Below are positions 14,471 to 26,555 of a DNA stretch of 64,000 bases, one piece after another. This DNA comes from Lithospermum erythrorhizon. Its lineage: Eukaryota; Streptophyta; Magnoliopsida; Boraginales; Boraginaceae. Where the stretch lies: assembly GCA_019722365.1 (NCBI GenBank), contig JADFUC010000434.1:1-64000 (forward strand). The letters run 5' to 3'. How positions within the stretch are numbered: the stretch's first letter is position 1; every line of letters begins with the position of its first letter. The position numbers and the translations under genes were made by a program. The notes under the pieces were generated by a model, which saw nothing but the letters and a program-made list of their open reading frames with translations, made no database searches and had not been told where the DNA came from.

Positions 14471-15073
14471 ACACCGATTTTTGCATCTATTTCAGCTTTT
14501 AGTTTTTCCCAGACACTAAACTTTAGTCAAACGATTTGAGGCTCTAAAATTCAAAAATTTTGGGATTTTTCGAACATCAACAATATCATTATTGAACACG
14601 CTCCAAGTTGAATTTTATTAAAACACTTCTAGTTTTTCTCGATTAAACTCCAAAACTATCCAGAAATTAAACGAATTTTTGGAGTACTTAAAAAATTCAA
14701 AAATTCTGGAAAACATCTGGCATGAACCTCAAAGGGTCAAGAATACACAGATTTAATTTTGTAATTTTCTGAAATTTCTAAACCTCTCTGTAAAATCGAA
14801 AATGATTCTACCTCAAATTAAAAATGCAAATTAATCAATTTTTAATCCCTTTCAATTCATGAAACACTAAATAAACTTCAAATCATCAAAATCAATACAT
14901 GAAATGATGATTCCAAGAATGTAAAAATATATAAATGGGTTGATTTTTTCATATTATATATTCATCAATTGAATATATAAATCATGAAATAATCAAAATT
15001 AACTAACAATTATAAGTCAACACACAATCAAATTGTGATAAAATATATCAAACTCGAGTAGGCTCGTGCAACC

Positions 15074-16018
15074 TGTTAGAATCTAGTATGAATTTCATTT
15101 GTGATAAACACCAAATTCATACATCCCGGATCCTCAAAATAATGTAAATTAATCTAAACATAAAATACAAATGTATGAATACGAGAATTCTTACATTTCA
15201 AATCCAAGCGAATTTAACCCAACTCTACACCGCCTCGTGAGTTAATCTGTAAATCCTTTCCTCCAATGCTTGTCTAACACCTGAACGATGTCCCTCTAGA
15301 TCAAGACACACCAAGAGTGAAACGAACCGGTACTCAACTCGCTAGAAGTTCAAGATGAATGAGAATCGGAAGAGAAAACTCTTCCAATTCACCAAGAGGC
15401 GACTTTGAGAGTGGAGGTTTTTTTACATCTCAATAACATGAAAACCCAATTCCCCTTAAATACTAAGTCCAAAATTCCACCTACACTTAATTTAGACCGT
15501 CACAGCCTCTATTAAATAATGAAGTTACTAGCGAAGTTGTTCTATCTTTTAAATTAACTTAACAAGTCAATTAAAATACTAACGAAATACCATCGAATAA
15601 CTTATCAAGTTATTCATCTATCTTCAATTGTTTAATTGATTAAACTTGCAAGTTTAACCAATTGGATGCTCACTAACATATATATTTGACAATATATAAA
15701 TATCGAGAAATACATTTCTCAATATACAAGTCTCTGCTTAATTTCATTCATGAAATATTCAATATCATTGTACGGTGTGACCTTCTAGGTCAGATATTAG
15801 TGTTGTATAATAATTGACTAATTACTATTATTATAACGATTAATGAGTGATCTAAGAATCGCTCATAACCCCTTAAATTATCAGGTGAACCCACACTACT
15901 AATATACAATTACTTGCGAACACTAAGCTTCAAGAATCACATTTAAATAACCCGGTAAATGATACGCAATTGTCGCAATCTGGATAATAAAGGGAATTCA
16001 CCTCATTGATTTCCAAAT
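15074..16018 (-). repeat. 5' LTR of the nested LARD-like element
   Basis: This is the partner of 7533-8515. On the minus strand its outer edge is fused to gypsy RT sequence. Its inner edge ends CTAACA, followed by GGTTGCACGAGCC, which resembles the usual primer site GGTATCAGAGCC with changes. Confidence 0.7.
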
Positions 16019-16020
16019 GT

Positions 16021-18000
16021 GAGCACCTCAAGGAGAAATTAACGGCCCTTGACAGTCCCTTTCTCCAACAACTCTGACCAGATGCTCAACTCTTCCACTC
16101 TCTCCGCTGGAGCCATTCTATACGCCATAGATATCGGAGCTGCTTCCTGCACTAATTTCGACGAAAATTCAATCTCTCCTGCCTGAGGTAGTCCTGCAAA
16201 TCTTTCTGAAACATCCTCAAATTCTCTCACAACCCTGACATTTCTAAGCTAGCTCATCTTTCTTCAACCGTGACATAACCTAAATACCCAAGACATCCTC
16301 GTTCAATAACTTACGAGCTTTAACACAAAATCAAACAAGATGGTAAACCTCTTTATCCTCGAAGGAATCCGTAATTTTAGGCCTATCGTACAGAACAAAA
16401 TCTCCTTACGGTGACAATTTATTACAGCACGGTGTTTTCCTAACCAATCCATTCCCAAATTAAGTCAAAATCCACTAACTCAGCGGTAATAGATCCACTT
16501 CTACTACATGGTTATCAACACCACGGGCAATTTCTATAAACTCAATTACCTCAACCGACCTCCTCCCTACCGCCGCCATTATTATTAAAGGCACCGTTAG
16601 GGATGTTCATGACTCAAAGGTAGCCTTCTAGTAAAGTCTGTAGATATAAAAGAGCGCTATGGCTCCAAAATCAAATACCAGCATTCTCGAGCATCAAAGC
16701 CATATAAAGAGAAAATTACCAACCATTCTCGAATATCCCAAGGCTCCGCTGACCGCATCGGGATTGGCTCTCCGCAGCCAACTCCACTCATACTCGCGAT
16801 CCGCCTCACCCGTCGGTCTACTCACCAACTCCGGCCTTGGCCTGTCAGTCCTCCAAACCCGTCCACCCTACTATCCTAAATCCACCTCCCAAACCGTGTC
16901 AAAACCGAAGTGTTTACCTGCATCTACATACGAAGGACACACATTCACAAAATGCCCTGGCTGCTGACATCGGAAACACATTACTCTCTCAAATACACTT
17001 CGCCCGCGCCCACTCATTCACATCAGTAAATATCAATATGCACATCCGCCGAACACCAAATACCACCGTGAAAAACCACTCATTCTAAAGCATGCCGAGA
17101 AAGTTCTCGAAAACTGGGTCGAACAGCAGCGCATCAAACGGCTCGTCTCCGGGCGGCGCTGGCTGAAAGTTCCTCCGAATTTGTCGGTATCGCTCTACAA
17201 ATTTCACATCAATCCCTTTTTTCACCTCTAGATTCTCGCTATGTCCTCTCCACCTACAATGTCAGATTCTCATCGTGAAAATCAGGCTGTATAAACAAGT
17301 ATACCCTCACGTAATCAGCCCCTGACGAAAACCCGCGATTCTCAGAGCTCAAATTGGGTACACCCGAGTCAAACTAGACACGCCGCTAAACCTCTCTTCA
17401 TACCCATCAACTGTCCTCTCTCCCTGTTGCATCTGGATCAACTCCCTCTCCATCGCATACGAAGTTCCAAACGTAAATTTTGTTTAAAAGAGTTCCACGA
17501 CCGAATCTAAAAATGATCGACATCTCTCCCTAGCAACCAAATCTTTGTATGGTTTCACTGCACCCGAGCTCCTCCCGACAACCGGTACATCGCAAACTTC
17601 ACCTTTAACTCATCCCCCCAAACCCATCTACCAAACTTCTCTAATGCCTCGCGGCACTTAAACTCAGGTGGTCCCTTCTTCGTAGAAACCGGCTCTAGCA
17701 ATTTAGTCTGACCGACTCGGAGCGTCAATCACTGGCCGTGATCAGTCCGCACTCCACCCCACGCTTCTCTCCAAATCTTCGTACTTCGCTTCCTCCGGGA
17801 AATTCGGGATCCTCCCCGGGAACCCGGCTCGGGTTCACCCTCGGGGCTCATCACCACGCCCTTCCTAGCCCACTTTAGCCCGCTCTAAAGACTTCGCTCT
17901 AGTCTACCACGGCTCTTCCAAAGCATCACCCCTACTGCGCTAGCCTCAAATTCTCCACCTCTGTAAGCACATCTACCCATAAATGGGTCCATGATTCGAT
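16021..18000 (-). pseudogene. Ty3/gypsy gag, protease and RT start
   Basis: Minus-strand translation gives the 5' half of the gypsy polyprotein. Gag-like sequence near 17400-17480 reads AMERELIQMQQGERTVDGYE. A CCHC zinc knuckle, CFRCQQPGHFVNVC, lies near 16924-16975. Near 16400-16520 a decayed protease-to-RT linker includes GKHRAVINCHRK. RT starts at 16039-16250 with REFEDVS..GLP and APISMAYRMAPAE. The frame is broken at many places. The sequence is cut at about 16020 by the nested element and resumes at 7527, so the two parts were once contiguous. Confidence 0.75.
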
Positions 18001-18865
18001 CACAAGTGAACTCAACTCTCTATGGCATCCCTCATTTAGTCTACTTAAAGTAAGATAAAAATAATTTAGACTCAGCTTTCACGTACCCCATAAACTTTGG
18101 GACGTAGTAATACCACGTAACCCGCTTAAAACTAAACTCTACGCTCCTGACATACCATAATTATAATCTAATTCGCCTCGAAAGTTGTACGCCTCCCCTC
18201 GAAGCCTGAGTCGTATCAACCTATATATCTAAGTCATCATAATGGTAATGGCCGACACAAAATATCCTGCTGGAAAATCAAGAGAACCCGGTAGTTCGAT
18301 AAAAGTAAAATAGTTCAAAGCCTTCAAAACGCTTTCCATACAAGTAGTTTTACCATCGGCATCATCTAACCAAATCCAAAATGCACTTGCTAACATTTCC
18401 AAACAAAGATACCTTAAAACAAGCTTAATACATTTTCAACACCAAAACAAAATATGAAATTGAGTACATAAAAATGAAGCGAGAATAAAAGACGACCGCC
18501 GAAAGATCCTAGCCACCCTCTCTCAATTTGCTAAAATCACCGTACACTCACGAACTCAACCGCCTACAAGTGTGGCACCGCCAATCCTGAGGTCGGCAGC
18601 CAAAGTTCGACAAATTAGCTGAAACGTGATCACCCGGCGGTAACTTTATCCACATCCGAACGGTATACACAACAAGAGATAAAGACGTAATGATGTAGAG
18701 TATATATATATATAAAATAAAAGAATAAATCAAATATTCATAGATTCAATAATAATACTCATCATCAACATATACAAATTTGTGAGGACTCAATTTACGT
18801 CAATTCCACCCGTTATATCCTTGACACCCTAGTCACAAGACACCCAAGTCATATTAGATTTGATT
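18001..18865. other. No gene recognised; probable gypsy leader
   Basis: This lies upstream of the minus-strand gag and downstream of the Cassandra-like element. A short TA run occurs near 18700-18715. No conserved motif was seen. Confidence 0.3.
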
Positions 18866-18933
18866 TGATCGGCCTCACAAACCACCACGAAGTCTTTCCA
18901 AAGACATTTTTTCCTCACTCACCAAGCCACCGA

Positions 18934-19000
18934 AACTTCCCAATTGGGACACCCATCCTAGAATTACCCTGTGTCAAAGACGCTTTAACATCGGAGTTCT
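18934..19000 (-). other. 5S rRNA-like segment, 3' LTR
   Basis: The minus strand carries the 5S internal promoter region in order: GAACTCCGATGTTAAAGCG, a diverged middle, then CTAGGATGGGTG. One base differs in the A-box core. It is part of the Cassandra-like LTR and not a functional 5S gene. Confidence 0.7.
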
Positions 19001-19071
19001 ATAATGAGGTTCCGAAAAGAGGACGATCTCGACGTGTAATGAGTAGTACCAATCAAATCATATCACACATA

Positions 19072-19072
<1 letters not shown>

Positions 19073-19108
<36 letters not shown>
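19073..19108. repeat. (CA)18 microsatellite
   Basis: This is an uninterrupted CA run of about 36 bases inside the 3' LTR of the Cassandra-like element. The other LTR lacks it, so it expanded after insertion. Confidence 0.95.
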
Positions 19109-19109
<1 letters not shown>

Positions 19110-19428
19110 TTTTTCATCTGGGGTATTACAACCTTCCCCACTTAAATACTCAACGTCCCTCGGGCTGAGCCACAACACATCTGTGGACCTGCACTCCCGG
19201 CCAAGAGATCTCAGAGGTGGCTCCCTATAGCCTCAGCAGGGTCCCACTCTCGCCGCATAGCACCCTTCGATCCCATAGCCCGGACGGCTTTGTTCGATAA
19301 TTACTCTAGAATGCCTCGGCCGCCGCACCGGGTCGGCACGTTATCGATTTTACTGATCGGCCTCACAAACCAATTACCTAGTCTTTTCTCCAACACGCTT
19401 TGTCCTCACTCACGCCGGGCCACCGAGA

Positions 19429-19496
19429 AACTTCCCAATGTAGTCACCCATCCTAGAATTACCCTGTGTCAAGCACGCTTTAACATCGAGTTCTTA
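19429..19496 (-). other. 5S rRNA-like segment, 5' LTR
   Basis: The minus strand reads GAACTCGATGTTAAAGCGTG, then CTAGGATGGGTGACTA. This is closer to the 5S C box (GGATGGGTGACC) than the other LTR copy. The two copies differ, consistent with an old insertion. Confidence 0.7.
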
Positions 19497-19595
19497 TAGA
19501 TTTAGCTCGAAGTAAGACGCATCTCGAGGTTCTGTGAGGGGTTTCCAGCGAGGCACCTGACTGTAGTAGAATAGTACCTTTTCATCCCCTTACGA

Positions 19596-20389
19596 CGGGT
19601 ACTGAAGAGGACGAGCACGGACGCTGAGGATATGTCTGCTTGTGTTCCTCAATTTCTCCGTGAATCAACTACGAGCTGCCCAAGATAGTTCGCTACAACG
19701 ATAAATTTCCATTCTAAAGATTTAGATGGCACCTTCAGGCGCTGCATTGGGCGGAGGTGTCGCACTCCATTTTGTTGAAACGAGGTAAGGGCAGAGGGAA
19801 GCGTTTACTTGCCCGAGTTGGTCGAGAATCACCGAGCTCGATCAGTTGATTCACAAAGATCTCGGTGATGTACCAGATAGTGTTAAATATGCCGATCATC
19901 GCAGAGTAGACTTGGTTGTCGGTGTCGCATGCCGTACATCTGGTGGTATCCTCGGGAAAGGTGCTGGCGCGATTTTGGGAGGAGGCGGGAAAGCTGAAAG
20001 CCCTCGCTATATCACTGACCGCTGAGATCTCGAGTAGCTTGGCTCAGGTTACCGGTCAAGCGTTTGCCTCCGATTTTAGATGTGATTCATAATGCTCCAT
20101 GTATCCTCGCTTGAGGAAGTATATCCTAACGAAGTTGCATATTCTTAGTCACTCATGGAGCTTGAGGAGGAATTCCTCGCTTGAGGAAAGACATGTGGAA
20201 ATTCCGACCGAAAAGAGAAGGCTTGGTGAGGTGTAGCTGCCTTAAGAAAGTTCTGTGGTGAATCAAGGTGTAGTATTGCTGAAGCTAAGATTGCTTTTAT
20301 TTTATATATGTTGTTTAATTTTGTATTACAATATATGTTCTTTTCGTTGTTGGGTTTTAAATTTGTGTCAAATTTTATTAGGCGGTAGA
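19596..20389 (+). pseudogene. Ty3/gypsy integrase C-terminal remnant
   Basis: Plus-strand translation with frameshifts matches the end of gypsy pol. KYADHRRVDLVVGV (about 19888) resembles the K.YAD.RRRDLEF segment. SPRYI (about 20006) resembles the SPRY(I/V)GPFEI motif. DVIHN (about 20078) and LRKYI (about 20113) resemble the DVIHNVFHVSMLRKYI region. It runs towards the LTR that begins at 20390, with GGCGGTAGA as a polypurine-like tract just before it. It is therefore the 3' end of a plus-strand element whose 5' part is missing. Stops are frequent. Confidence 0.6.
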
Positions 20390-22976
20390 TCAGAATAACC
20401 CGCTACGTTAAAAAAACAAAAACAAAAAAATTTGGTCGGTGGTTGACCTGAGATAAGTATAAATACTCGAATAAAATCATGTACGAGACTAAGATATACT
20501 TATAGTAGTTTATGTCATGGGAAATTTTACATTTGGAATCGGTTTCATTGAGATTTAAGTACGGAAAGTGGAGAAATTAACCGAAACCGAACGGGACTCA
20601 AGCTATTCTTAAATATCTTCTCATCCTTATCCAACACATCATCACACAAACAATCTCATCTTCTTCTTCAAGTGTTTTGGCCGAAAATCTCCCATCCCCC
20701 TCCCCTTTGAAATTTTCTTCCATTTCTCTCTTCGATTGTTGCTCAAACTCAAAGATCGTTGGTTGAATATCTTCCCTCGCCATCTTTGAATTAAGGTAAG
20801 AAAGTCAAACTGGGCTATTTCTTAGGCTTTGAAGATAGTTGACTTTATTACTTAAGCAAATTGAATTTAATTGTGTTTCTAAGCTCATATGGGTAGTATG
20901 ATGAATATAAGTAGTTAATTCACGAAGCATTGTTCGAGGATTTCAGTGATAGGTTGACTTTTCTGTGTTAGTTGACTTTGTTGTTGACTTTTTATAAGAC
21001 TTTTTAATGAAGTTAATTTCAAATTTTATCAGAGTTGTTGTCGTTAATCAGGATTTATAATCGACAGGCGGGAGTTGGGGCCGAGAAAGCTACCTGTAGT
21101 ACTGAAAGAAGAATCGAGATTTTGGAGTATAAGTCGCTATTTACGGACTCGGCGGGCAAACAAGATGACCCTATAAGTTGATTCGGGAATGTGCCTGATA
21201 AGTGTGGAATTTTAGAGACCTGAATGGGTTGTGTCCCTAGGGTTGTTATTTCGTTGTCTATCTAAGGCTGCTTTTTCTAGACCATGAACAATCTGCTCCA
21301 ATTTAGAGTTGGTAATTTATCTCTACAAAGATAGCAGGCTCTGATAAGACTTTCCAAGTGCTTTTGTTAAGCCGACGCGAGCGGGCACATCGTGATCGTG
21401 ATTTCACGAGGATTTTGTGAAGCAGCAGAAAGACTTATCTCATCTGCTACTTTTACTTTTACTTACTTTAAATTCATGGAAACATGTCATTGTTGTATGA
21501 TTATGTGTGATTCATTTCAGGCAGCCATGATATGATTATGGATTGTATTTCTGCATACAAGATTTTCTTAAGGTAAAGAATAATAGCTTGAACTCTCAAC
21601 TTACGCTTGTGTTCCGTGGGGTCTTGTCTGGCATTTCGGTATTCCGTACTACGGGCACTTCTATGTTTATTCTGCCGGGCGTTCCGATTAATGTTTGATT
21701 TTACCATTTAGTCAGCATGCTTTGATATTATTCGGGAATAGAGTGGCTTAGTTGTCGGGAGGTGTCAAGTTGAGTTACGTGACTTCGAGGTGACTTGAGT
21801 ATTAGGATATGACCCTATACTGGACGATCGTGGCTTGTACTCTCCTTCCTCAAGTAATACGTGGACGCTTATCGGCCTTATACTTCGGTATAAGTGGCAT
21901 TGCCTTATAATGCATAAAGAAATGTGTGATTATCTATGACCTCTTTCAGGTGCATTGTCAGTGGCATTCTATACAACGGTATAAGTGTTTGGCCTCAGAC
22001 TATGTGTATAAGCGGTTTGGCCCTTATACTTCGGTATAAGCGTTTGCCTTATATCAGCAGAGAAGTTATCTTATACTCGTATAAAGAGCGCGTGATTATC
22101 TGCGACCCATTCGCTATGTGCATTGTCGGTGTCAGCCTTATACTAATGTATAAAGACGTGTTTATTAGCGATCGTCCATTCCTCGCAGTAGATGGATCAG
22201 AGTATACAAGATTGTGAGGTCAGTATAACATGAGACAGAGATGATGGTTCGATGACTAGAGTTATAGTCGTTGTCGAGTCTCCGCGATTTTAATCGTGAT
22301 TGTGCCAAGTATCGAGACTCAGATATCTGACATGTTACGCCCGAGACCTTCTTTTGGAATTTTTACGATATGGCCTTATTAGGTAATGTGGGTATATACA
22401 CATTTATTCATATTTGAATTACTATATCTCTCTTGACTGCCTCTGCTTCGTACGGGCTTAAGTTTCACCCCTGTGTTAAGTTTTCACTAAGCTTCGCGGC
22501 TTACACCCCTATTCGCTTTGGGCGGCATTTCATTTATGCCAGTCGACAAAAATAGCCGCAGGATGTTTCAGAGTTTTGTTCCAAAGTGACTCAGTGAGCA
22601 TCGGGTGGCTGAGGATCCTCACAAATTTCGCTTTTGTCGCTATTGTCAACCGCTTCTTTGATTGTTGTATTTCATTTTCGTGACTTTAAATTGGCTGGCA
22701 ATTATTTTGTATCTGTGGATACAGATTTACACTCGCTTGTAGCCTGGGCCGGCATTACCTGCCTTTTCGAGATACGTTGTATATATGGAGTCGGGTTGGT
22801 CAGATATCATCCGACGGATCAGAATTGAAAAATCGTTTTTTCTAATTTTAATTGTAAATCAAATTTCTCGATAAAACCCAGTTCTTTAAACCGAGTCGTA
22901 TCAAGATGGGGCGACTGGGTAGTTCGGGATTATAATGATTCTCACCTCAGAGCGGCCGACTGGGCCAGCTGTTATA
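20390..22976 (+). mobile_element. Plus-strand gypsy LTR (family copy L1)
   Basis: This 2.6-kb LTR shares a conserved early segment with 46204-48752, 56152-60885 and, inverted, 33533-34140. The segment has a GGTCGG..GACC motif, AATTAACCGAAACCGAACGG and TTAAATAT, a likely promoter region. A second shared segment near 22450-22620 contains TTTCACCCCTGTGTTAAG, CTTACACCCC and TGCCAGTCGACA. The end, near 22976, aligns with the 1-69 fragment. An array of TATAC/GTATA hairpins lies at 21860-22165. Confidence 0.65.
21860..22165. repeat. Array of short inverted repeats (CTTATAC...GTATAAG)
   Basis: Several imperfect palindromes occur within about 300 bases. Two are perfect hairpins, CTTATACTTCGGTATAAG, at 21877-21894 and 22023-22040. 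Each has a 7-bp stem closed by C-TTCG-G. Related arrays occur at matching places in the LTRs at 46204 and 56152. Confidence 0.75.
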
Positions 22977-24748
22977 ATGCATAATTTTTATTTGAATTTT
23001 TACTATTAAAAATATTATATTTTGACAATAGTGAAAGAACTCGAGAGAATAATACTTACAATAACAAAGTTGAGGAAAATAGATTAAATATTTGACATGA
23101 AAAATGAAACTATCTAATTTATTGAAAACTAAAATCAAGACATCAGATAAATCAGCTTATTTCGCATAAAGATAATCATACTTATGAATTATTTTTGTAA
23201 ATATTTTCTTACTACTAAATATTTTTAATTCAGAAAAGATTAGTAGCAAATTTTTGTATAAATCTACCACATATTTTTCTATACGTATATCAGATCAATC
23301 AAGTATATGAGATTTAAAAATGAAAAATGTAAAATAAAATAAAATAAAATCTCTTCATTTCTACAATAGAATGTTAGAACCAACCAAAGTTGTCATAAAA
23401 GAAGTTATTTGTATAACCAGTTTCATATATTCTTTTAAAATGATTAAAACAAATACATTCAAAGAATTGAATTTAAGTTGTATCCTCAGATTCTACCATA
23501 CATTAATCAAGTTGATTCGCTTTGCCTTTTAAATTGTTGTTATTTGTAAGCTTAAATTTATATGAGAATTTTATATTTATTTGATATTATCTTTTCTATT
23601 CATAAATATGTATATTAGAATGCAAGTACATATATTTTTAATTTTTATTAAAAATAATTACATGTTCAAAAGGCTATTGCATATGCATCAATTTGTTTTT
23701 ACAATGAAACTTCTATATGCTTCATTTGAGCAACGATTTTAGAACATACAAATTGAAGAAATCATGCGAATTATATCTCATTCAACTATTTCTTAAAGTT
23801 GGACATCTTGTGAATATTTTTGCAATGTAGCATGAACTTAAAGTAAAAAACCCGATAAAAAACTAAGATAAATTTTAATATGATCTTAAGATATATTATT
23901 TATTCAGATATTCAATCTAAGATATTATTTCTTATAAGTCAACTTGTGTATTCCTTTAACTTGATAAAAATATTTTTAAATAATTAAATAAATTTCTTCA
24001 ATATGGAAAATAAATTAATTGCAAGTTTGGAATTTATCAATCGATATTTGGAACACGATGAATAACTTTCAGGTATATACACATTAAACAGTTGTGCCAT
24101 GCATGTGTTCAAAATTTGAATTTCCTTTTCTCATCTTTAATGAAATTGAAATGGGAGAAATTTACTTGTTTATTAAGCAATAAACTCCTATAAGGCGTGT
24201 TCTCATGAATTATCAAATGTCTCTGGATGACAACCCATAATGAATGGTCAGTGTAGTAAATATATAATTCCCATAATGCATAAGCTAAACTATTTTATAA
24301 CAAAGCTTTATACATTTCAACTTAATAAATGAAAATAACCTCTAACGAATTAAATCAACAAGTTGTGTTATTAATTAGTGGCACTCTAATGACTATGAAA
24401 CTTTGAATAATACTACAAGATTGCGAATGCTAATAAAAATTAAACATTCCTCTCAAGTCATATAAACGCTTCAACCTATGCTATTTTTAGGCTAATTAGT
24501 CATTTGCCTCTTGAATTACGCTTTTATTTTTGGCTTTTCCTATGAACTATGCGATCTTTTTCACTAAGCCTCACAGACTTTCTATCTTTCATACCTCGCA
24601 TTTCCTTTCGATTGCCCTCACTTCGCTTTTTTCACATTTAAAATTCATTTTTTTAACTTGCCCCTATGCTTTTAGGTACCTAGTTGAAAAATAAATTTTT
24701 AGATGTGAAAAATGGGGATGAGGGGCAACAGAAAAGATAAAAGCACAG
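22977..24748. repeat. AT-rich spacer repeat, copy B
   Basis: This aligns end to end with 70-1836. Exact runs of tens of bases alternate with short dissimilar blocks and small indels. It is flanked as copy A is, with a plus-strand LTR end on the left and a minus-strand LTR end on the right. No gene was recognised. Confidence 0.7.
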
Positions 24749-26555
24749 AGGGGAATGACCCGCCCCTAAATCGCCGCCTGAAGCTGGGAATCATCCAAAT
24801 CCCTTGACACTGCACTACTCTAAATCGACGGATGACTAATTTGAAAAGACTCACCCGTCCTTAAATAAACCAATAATAAAATAACATACATCCGAGAAGA
24901 ATAGTTTTTAATAGTAATCCATCGTGGTATTTCCACCACACAAAATCACCATATATACAACAAATCATTAAAGCACAAAAATGTCAACAAATACACATGA
25001 CATCCCAAAATAACCACAATATAAACATCAAGACTACAACCAAAACAACAAGAAGACTGTGAGGATCTATGGCCACCCGTCTCTCACCTAAGCACTCAGT
25101 CCCGATCACAAGAACGACCGATGCACCACCTGGCCAACCTAGCACAAATAAATGTCACCAGTTTAATGTATGTAGTTCGCGGTTTAAATGAGTACTTATC
25201 TCAAGAGTGGAAATTAAGTCACACCTTAATTTAGAGTACTACAAGAATAACTAATTTTGCATAAATAGTAGTTATTTGCATCACTACACAATCTGTTGGC
25301 CATTATAATATGAAATAAAAATATCATTAGCAGTTCAAAATCATGCTTACATCATAAAAAGTATACAACACGACATAACGATTATCTTAAATTCATAGGT
25401 TCATCAACCAAGCATTTGACACCCAAGAAAGAACATACAACTATAATCATGCATCTCAAAGTGAAACAAAGGGCAAATAATACCCAAATAAGACCACAAC
25501 TCTACCAAATCCACACTAGTACTACTCAACCCCACAACTAAACAATTCCAATCAACTCAACAACCTTCAACTCAAATCCATCAACTCAACAACCTAATCG
25601 ACTAATCAACGCAACTCGCCTCAACTCGACATAAACCCGACTTCAAATAACTAAGGCCCCCGTAATCAACCTCAACCTTGTGGAGAAACTTATGCCCGCC
25701 AAGCTAAACATCACACTTCTCAGAACAAGGTACGAGGCAAATACATCACACTATCAAGCATAAGCAAATACCTGATAATACAATTCAACATACATCAACA
25801 ACCACTAAAAACAACTCATAAACAATACACCTCAGAACGAAGCACGAGGCAACGACATCACACTCATACCAAGATAAGGCAATTGCGTGATAATACAACT
25901 CCAACATACTTAAACAACCTATAAACAACCTATCCAATATCAATCCAACTAACAAAACATCCTAACCCCAAAATGATCAAAATAGCTCCTAAATCAAATC
26001 ATCCTAACTCCTCGACTAATCTAACCTCAAACGCCTATAAACTCTAACAAAAACAATTCACACACAACCCAACTATTCAACCAACTAATCATACACAAAC
26101 AATCAACACAAAAATATATATGTATAAACACGCTTCACAATTATCACCAAATTCACCATTCACGAAAGTAACCAATCTTACACCTACGAAGTTAAATACT
26201 CCACCTCAACTAGCAAAAAATAAACGCCTCTGCCTAGCTAGTCCATGTCATTTCCCACGCCTCCACGCCTAATCACAAACATCCACAAAAATACAATTAC
26301 TACTACTATAATCAGAACTCCCATTTTAGTATTCACTTAATAATTCCATTTTAGAGTTTTAGTCAAAGAATTACCAACTTAAGGTTTCAACTTAAATCTT
26401 AACACATTTTAGTTTTTAACTATCCACTTTAACAACAATATTTAAGTTAATAACTTAACAACTCTATGTGGAAAAGATTACTACGCTTAAACGATTAATA
26501 AAACAACAAAATTTCAACCAATCTAACCCTCAAATACTTAACTCAACAATATTCT
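24749..26555 (-). mobile_element. Minus-strand gypsy LTR, 3' part (interrupted by copia)
   Basis: This aligns with 1837-3772. Shared landmarks include GTGAGGATCTA.GGCCACCCG near 2138 and 25060, GAGTACTTATCTCAAGAGTG near 2280 and 25191, and TTCCATTTTAGAGTTT. The 5' part of the same LTR continues at 33533-34140, on the far side of the copia insertion. Without copia the LTR is about 2.4 kb, close to the 2.6 kb of L1. Confidence 0.65.

Larger units (their letters stand above)
7533..16018 (-). mobile_element. Nested LTR element without visible coding capacity (LARD-like)
   Basis: Direct repeats of about 0.95-0.98 kb bound this block (7533-8515 and 15074-16018). It sits inside the gypsy RT, between the translated SP.GA side (near 16021) and the KDGAMRLC side (near 7527). 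On the minus strand the LTR starts TGTTGGAAATC and ends CTAACA. The polypurine tract GGGCAAGTGGGAG lies at 8516-8528, and a degraded Met-tRNA primer site follows the other LTR at about 15060-15073. The 6.5-kb interior shows no gag, protease, integrase or RT motif that I could read. It may be a large non-autonomous derivative or an autonomous copy too decayed to read. Target duplications are not clean. Confidence 0.6.
18866..19595 (-). mobile_element. Cassandra-like TRIM with 5S rRNA-derived LTRs
   Basis: Two LTR-like repeats, 18866-19130 and 19354-19595, flank a 223-bp non-coding interior. On the minus strand the 3' LTR begins TGTAATACCCC after a polypurine tract (AAGTGGGGAAGG at 19132-19143). 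Both LTRs end GGTTTGTGAGGCCGATCA. Each contains a region matching 5S rRNA: AGAACTC, then TTAAAGCGT (A box) and CTAGGATGGGTG (C box). 5S-bearing short LTRs with no coding region are the hallmark of Cassandra TRIMs. A degraded primer site lies near 19337-19347. The gypsy remnants on either side suggest it landed in older element DNA. Confidence 0.75.

Noticed and set aside
18934..19496. Functional 5S rRNA genes
   Set aside because: The segments are partial, diverged in the middle and placed inside LTR ends.
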